A model generated the notes under the pieces. The model worked only from the letters and a program-made list of their open reading frames with translations, was not told where the DNA came from and ran no database searches. A stretch of 6,996 bases of DNA from Acidobacteriota bacterium. GTDB lineage: Bacteria > Acidobacteriota > Aminicenantia > Aminicenantales > Aminicenantaceae. The stretch lies in the NCBI GenBank assembly GCA_030609975.1, contig JAUWSR010000207.1, positions 1-6,996 of the forward strand, written 5' to 3'. Made by a program: the position numbers and the translations under genes. Shown here piece by piece: positions 4,673-6,996 of this stretch; positions within the stretch are counted from its first letter, which is position 1; every line of letters starts with the position of its first letter.

Positions 4673-6996
4673 CTATTCGTATTTTAAAGCCTTAACAGGA
4701 TCGGCTAAAGCAGCTTTTACAGCCTGGAACCCTACAGTCAACAAGGCGATCCCCAGTGCAGAAGCCCCGGCCAAAACAAAAAAGATCAACTGCTGGTTGA
4801 TGTCGATACGGTAGGCAAAACTCTTCAGCCAAGCGCCCATGGCCAGATAGGCTACCGGCCAGGCGATCAGATTTGCAGCCAGCACCCACCGGGAAAATTC
4901 TTTGGAGAGAAGCAGAACGATCCGGGGTGGAGAAGCGCCCAAGACTTTACGGACTCCAATCTCTTTGGTGCGTCTTTCTGCGGCGTAGGCAGCCAGTCCC
5001 AACAATCCCAGACACCCGATAAATACAGCCAGGCCGCTGAAATAAGTGAATAAGCGTTTCTGACCGGCTTCCGATTCATAGCGTCTCTCGAAAACGCTGT
5101 CAAAGAAAAAATAATCAAAAGGCGTGTTGGGAAATATCCGGCTCCAAGTCTCCTCGACAAATTTAAGTGTTCCGGTCAAGTCCTGGGATTGGATCTTGAC
5201 GGAAACGTACCGGTTGTTGTCAAGACTGAGGAAGAGCTTCAAGGGCGTGATGGATTCCCGTAGGTATTGGAAATGGAAATCCTTGATAACACCGATCACG
5301 GTGTAGTTTATCCTCTGAGCGCCGAATGTTTGTATCACCTTTTTCCCTACGGCATCGTCCCATCCGAAACGCCGAACAGCTTCCTGGTTGATTAAGATCG
5401 ATCTGCTGTCGGTTTCAGTATGACGCAGATCCGAGGTGAATTCGGGTGAAAAATTACGTCCGGCGACCAACTCGATTTTGTAGGTATCCAAAAAATCATA
5501 GTCTACACGGTTATGTATGATCGCTGTAATCTCATCATTGACCGCCCCTTCCCAGGTCACATTGTTATACATCCCGATCGAGCTGGGAAGCTGAAGCGAA
5601 CCGGTCACTCCGCCGATATTGGGATTGCTCATTAGGGCGGATTTGAGCGGCTGCAGATCCTGATTGCTCGTGTCTCGGCCGTTACGGATGACCACCACCT
5701 GATGCCTGTCAAAACCCAGAGGCTTGTTTAAAAGATAATTCAACTGGCGTCCAAAAACCACAGTGGAAATGATCAGGATGATCGAAATGGCAAACTGTGT
5801 TACGACCAGGATCTTCCGGAACAACACTCCCCGAGTACCCACTGTATGTGAGCCTCGCAAGACACCTGCCGGCTGAAAGGCCGAAAGAAACAATGCGGGA
5901 TAGCTTCCCGCAAGGAATCCGACCAAAATAAAAATTCCCGCCAATCCTCCCAAAATTTGAATATTAAAAAGGTCTGCAGTTCTCACAGCCTGACTGGTCA
6001 GGCTGTTAAGAACAGGAATAAAGGAAACGCAAATGATCAAAGCCAGGATAGTTGATACCAATACATAGATCTGGCTCTCACCAATAAACTGCCGGATCAA
6101 CTGCGGGCGGGCTGCGCCCACAACCTTTCGTAAACCAACTTCTCTAGCCCGGTTAGATGAGCGGGCCGTAGAGAGATTCATGAAGTTGATGGAGGCAACT
6201 AACAGGATGAGTGCTCCCACAGCCAACAGTATGTATAGGGATTTGACGTTACCAGTGGGATCACTGTTGGAAAAAAGGTGCATCCTTTTTAACTGGTCGA
6301 GATGGAGGATGCGGTTATCATCTTCTCGTACATGACGCCGGAAAACCTCTTGGATACTGGCCTCTGCGTCTGCTATCACATGGTCCTCAAGCAGCATGAT
6401 GTAGGATTTCACCTGCTGACTCAGCCAATTCTGGAAATATGAATCGGAGGCTATTTCTCGTACCGTTTCAAATGAAACCAGAAAGTCGGGACGGATATTG
6501 CTGTATTCGGGATGATCTTTCATCACCCCGGTCACTTTTAGGGATGTAGAATTGTCTAAGACCAGAGTTTTTCCTAAGGGATCTTCACTTCCGAAGTATT
6601 TGTTCGCCATGGATTCGGTGATCACAACAGAGTTAGCCTCTGTCAGTGCAGCAGATTTGGTTCCGGAGAGCAGGGGAAAAGTGAACATCTTGAGGATTCC
6701 GGGGTCGACATAGCTCAGCCCCGCCTCGTAAAATTTTCGGTCTCCATTCGCAATCAGGCTCTGCGAAGAGGAGGCAATACGGGTGAAATCGACGACTGTC
6801 GGGAGTTCTTCGTGTAGGGCCTCGGCCAGAGGTACCGGTGAAGATGTGACGCGGTAGATCGTATCGCCGCGTTTGTGTTCGACATTGATCCGGTAAATCC
6901 TGTGCGCGTTTTCATGCTGGCTTTCATATTTGAATTCATACTGTACAACCAGAATGATAAGGAGTGCGCAAGCGATCCCCACCGACAATCCGGCCA
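4673..6996 (-). CDS. ABC transporter permease, MacB/FtsX type with two periplasmic core domains, 5' end cut by window
   Basis: The frame is open from the right edge to a TAG at 4673-4675. The edge reads AGLSVGIACALL, the middle of the first membrane helix in this family, so about 20-30 N-terminal residues lie outside; the TTG at 6988 is not a real start. Counting from 6988, eight membrane helices are visible: about 1-17, 251-272, 304-328, 344-366, 388-412, 647-669, 699-721 and 733-756. Two extracytoplasmic core domains (about 20-245 and 415-640) lie between them. Both FtsX-type halves keep the coupling motif (REVGLRKVVGA near 282 and KEIGVRKVLGA near 675), and the tail DPVKALKYE is typical. 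Such proteins act with a separate MacB/LolD-like ATPase in efflux or mechanotransmission at the envelope. No ATPase is seen here; it may lie beyond the right edge. Substrate unknown. No frameshift or odd codon use seen. Confidence 0.93.
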   Translation of the reverse strand, partial: AGLSVGIACALLIILVVQYEFKYESQHENAHRIYRINVEHKRGDTIYRVTSSPVPLAEALHEELPTVVDFTRIASSSQSLIANGDRKFYEAGLSYVDPGILKMFTFPLLSGTKSAALTEANSVVITESMANKYFGSEDPLGKTLVLDNSTSLKVTGVMKDHPEYSNIRPDFLVSFETVREIASDSYFQNWLSQQVKSYIMLLEDHVIADAEASIQEVFRRHVREDDNRILHLDQLKRMHLFSNSDPTGNVKSLYILLAVGALILLVASINFMNLSTARSSNRAREVGLRKVVGAARPQLIRQFIGESQIYVLVSTILALIICVSFIPVLNSLTSQAVRTADLFNIQILGGLAGIFILVGFLAGSYPALFLSAFQPAGVLRGSHTVGTRGVLFRKILVVTQFAISIILIISTVVFGRQLNYLLNKPLGFDRHQVVVIRNGRDTSNQDLQPLKSALMSNPNIGGVTGSLQLPSSIGMYNNVTWEGAVNDEITAIIHNRVDYDFLDTYKIELVAGRNFSPEFTSDLRHTETDSRSILINQEAVRRFGWDDAVGKKVIQTFGAQRINYTVIGVIKDFHFQYLRESITPLKLFLSLDNNRYVSVKIQSQDLTGTLKFVEETWSRIFPNTPFDYFFFDSVFERRYESEAGQKRLFTYFSGLAVFIGCLGLLGLAAYAAERRTKEIGVRKVLGASPPRIVLLLSKEFSRWVLAANLIAWPVAYLAMGAWLKSFAYRIDINQQLIFFVLAGASALGIALLTVGFQAVKAALADPVKALKYE

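Noticed and set aside
6986..6988. TTG at 6988 as the permease start
   Set aside because: The frame continues upstream with Ala-Gly in the conserved GLSVGIA helix motif, so the real start lies beyond the window.

Overview
This window looks like a chromosomal stretch from a Gram-negative bacterium of moderate GC content. It encodes a secreted Tricorn-type peptidase with a signal peptide, a MacB/FtsX-type permease ending in the DPVKALKYE-like tail common in FCB-group bacteria and some Acidobacteriota-like lineages, a bacteriohemerythrin and a dodecin. Strong AGGAGG-type Shine-Dalgarno sites and sigma70-like promoters with 17-bp spacers argue against a typical Bacteroidota host. The exact phylum cannot be fixed from the sequence alone.

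Layout. On the minus strand at the left are a bacteriohemerythrin gene (1-376, its 3' end cut by the window) and a dodecin gene (549-755). Each has its own plausible promoter. Between them lies a near-perfect 19-bp direct repeat (502-548). A divergent intergenic region follows, then on the plus strand a short remnant of a secreted endonuclease/exonuclease/phosphatase (EEP) family gene (910-1143). Next is a large Tricorn-like S41 peptidase gene (1258-4554). An inverted repeat at 4606-4645 separates it from a convergent minus-strand ABC-transporter permease (4673-6996, its 5' end cut by the window).

The main point is that the Tricorn-like gene very probably starts at 1258, not at the first uninterrupted ATG at 1399. 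The 1258 start has a Shine-Dalgarno site, a promoter and a signal peptide, and stays in frame with the rest, but codon 33 is an amber TAG (1354-1356). The dodecin and permease genes both end in TAG at family-typical C-termini, so genome-wide TAG reassignment is unlikely. A nonsense mutation or a sequence error is the simplest reading. The gene just upstream is also truncated, so two neighbouring secreted-protein genes appear damaged.

The two small genes show active-site departures: a His-to-Gln change at one predicted iron ligand of the bacteriohemerythrin, and a dodecin lacking the flavin-stacking Trp. I see no evidence that the genes form one new system. The window reads as a set of independent housekeeping, stress and envelope genes with local decay. 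There are no tRNA, rRNA, CRISPR, insertion-sequence or phage genes that I can support.
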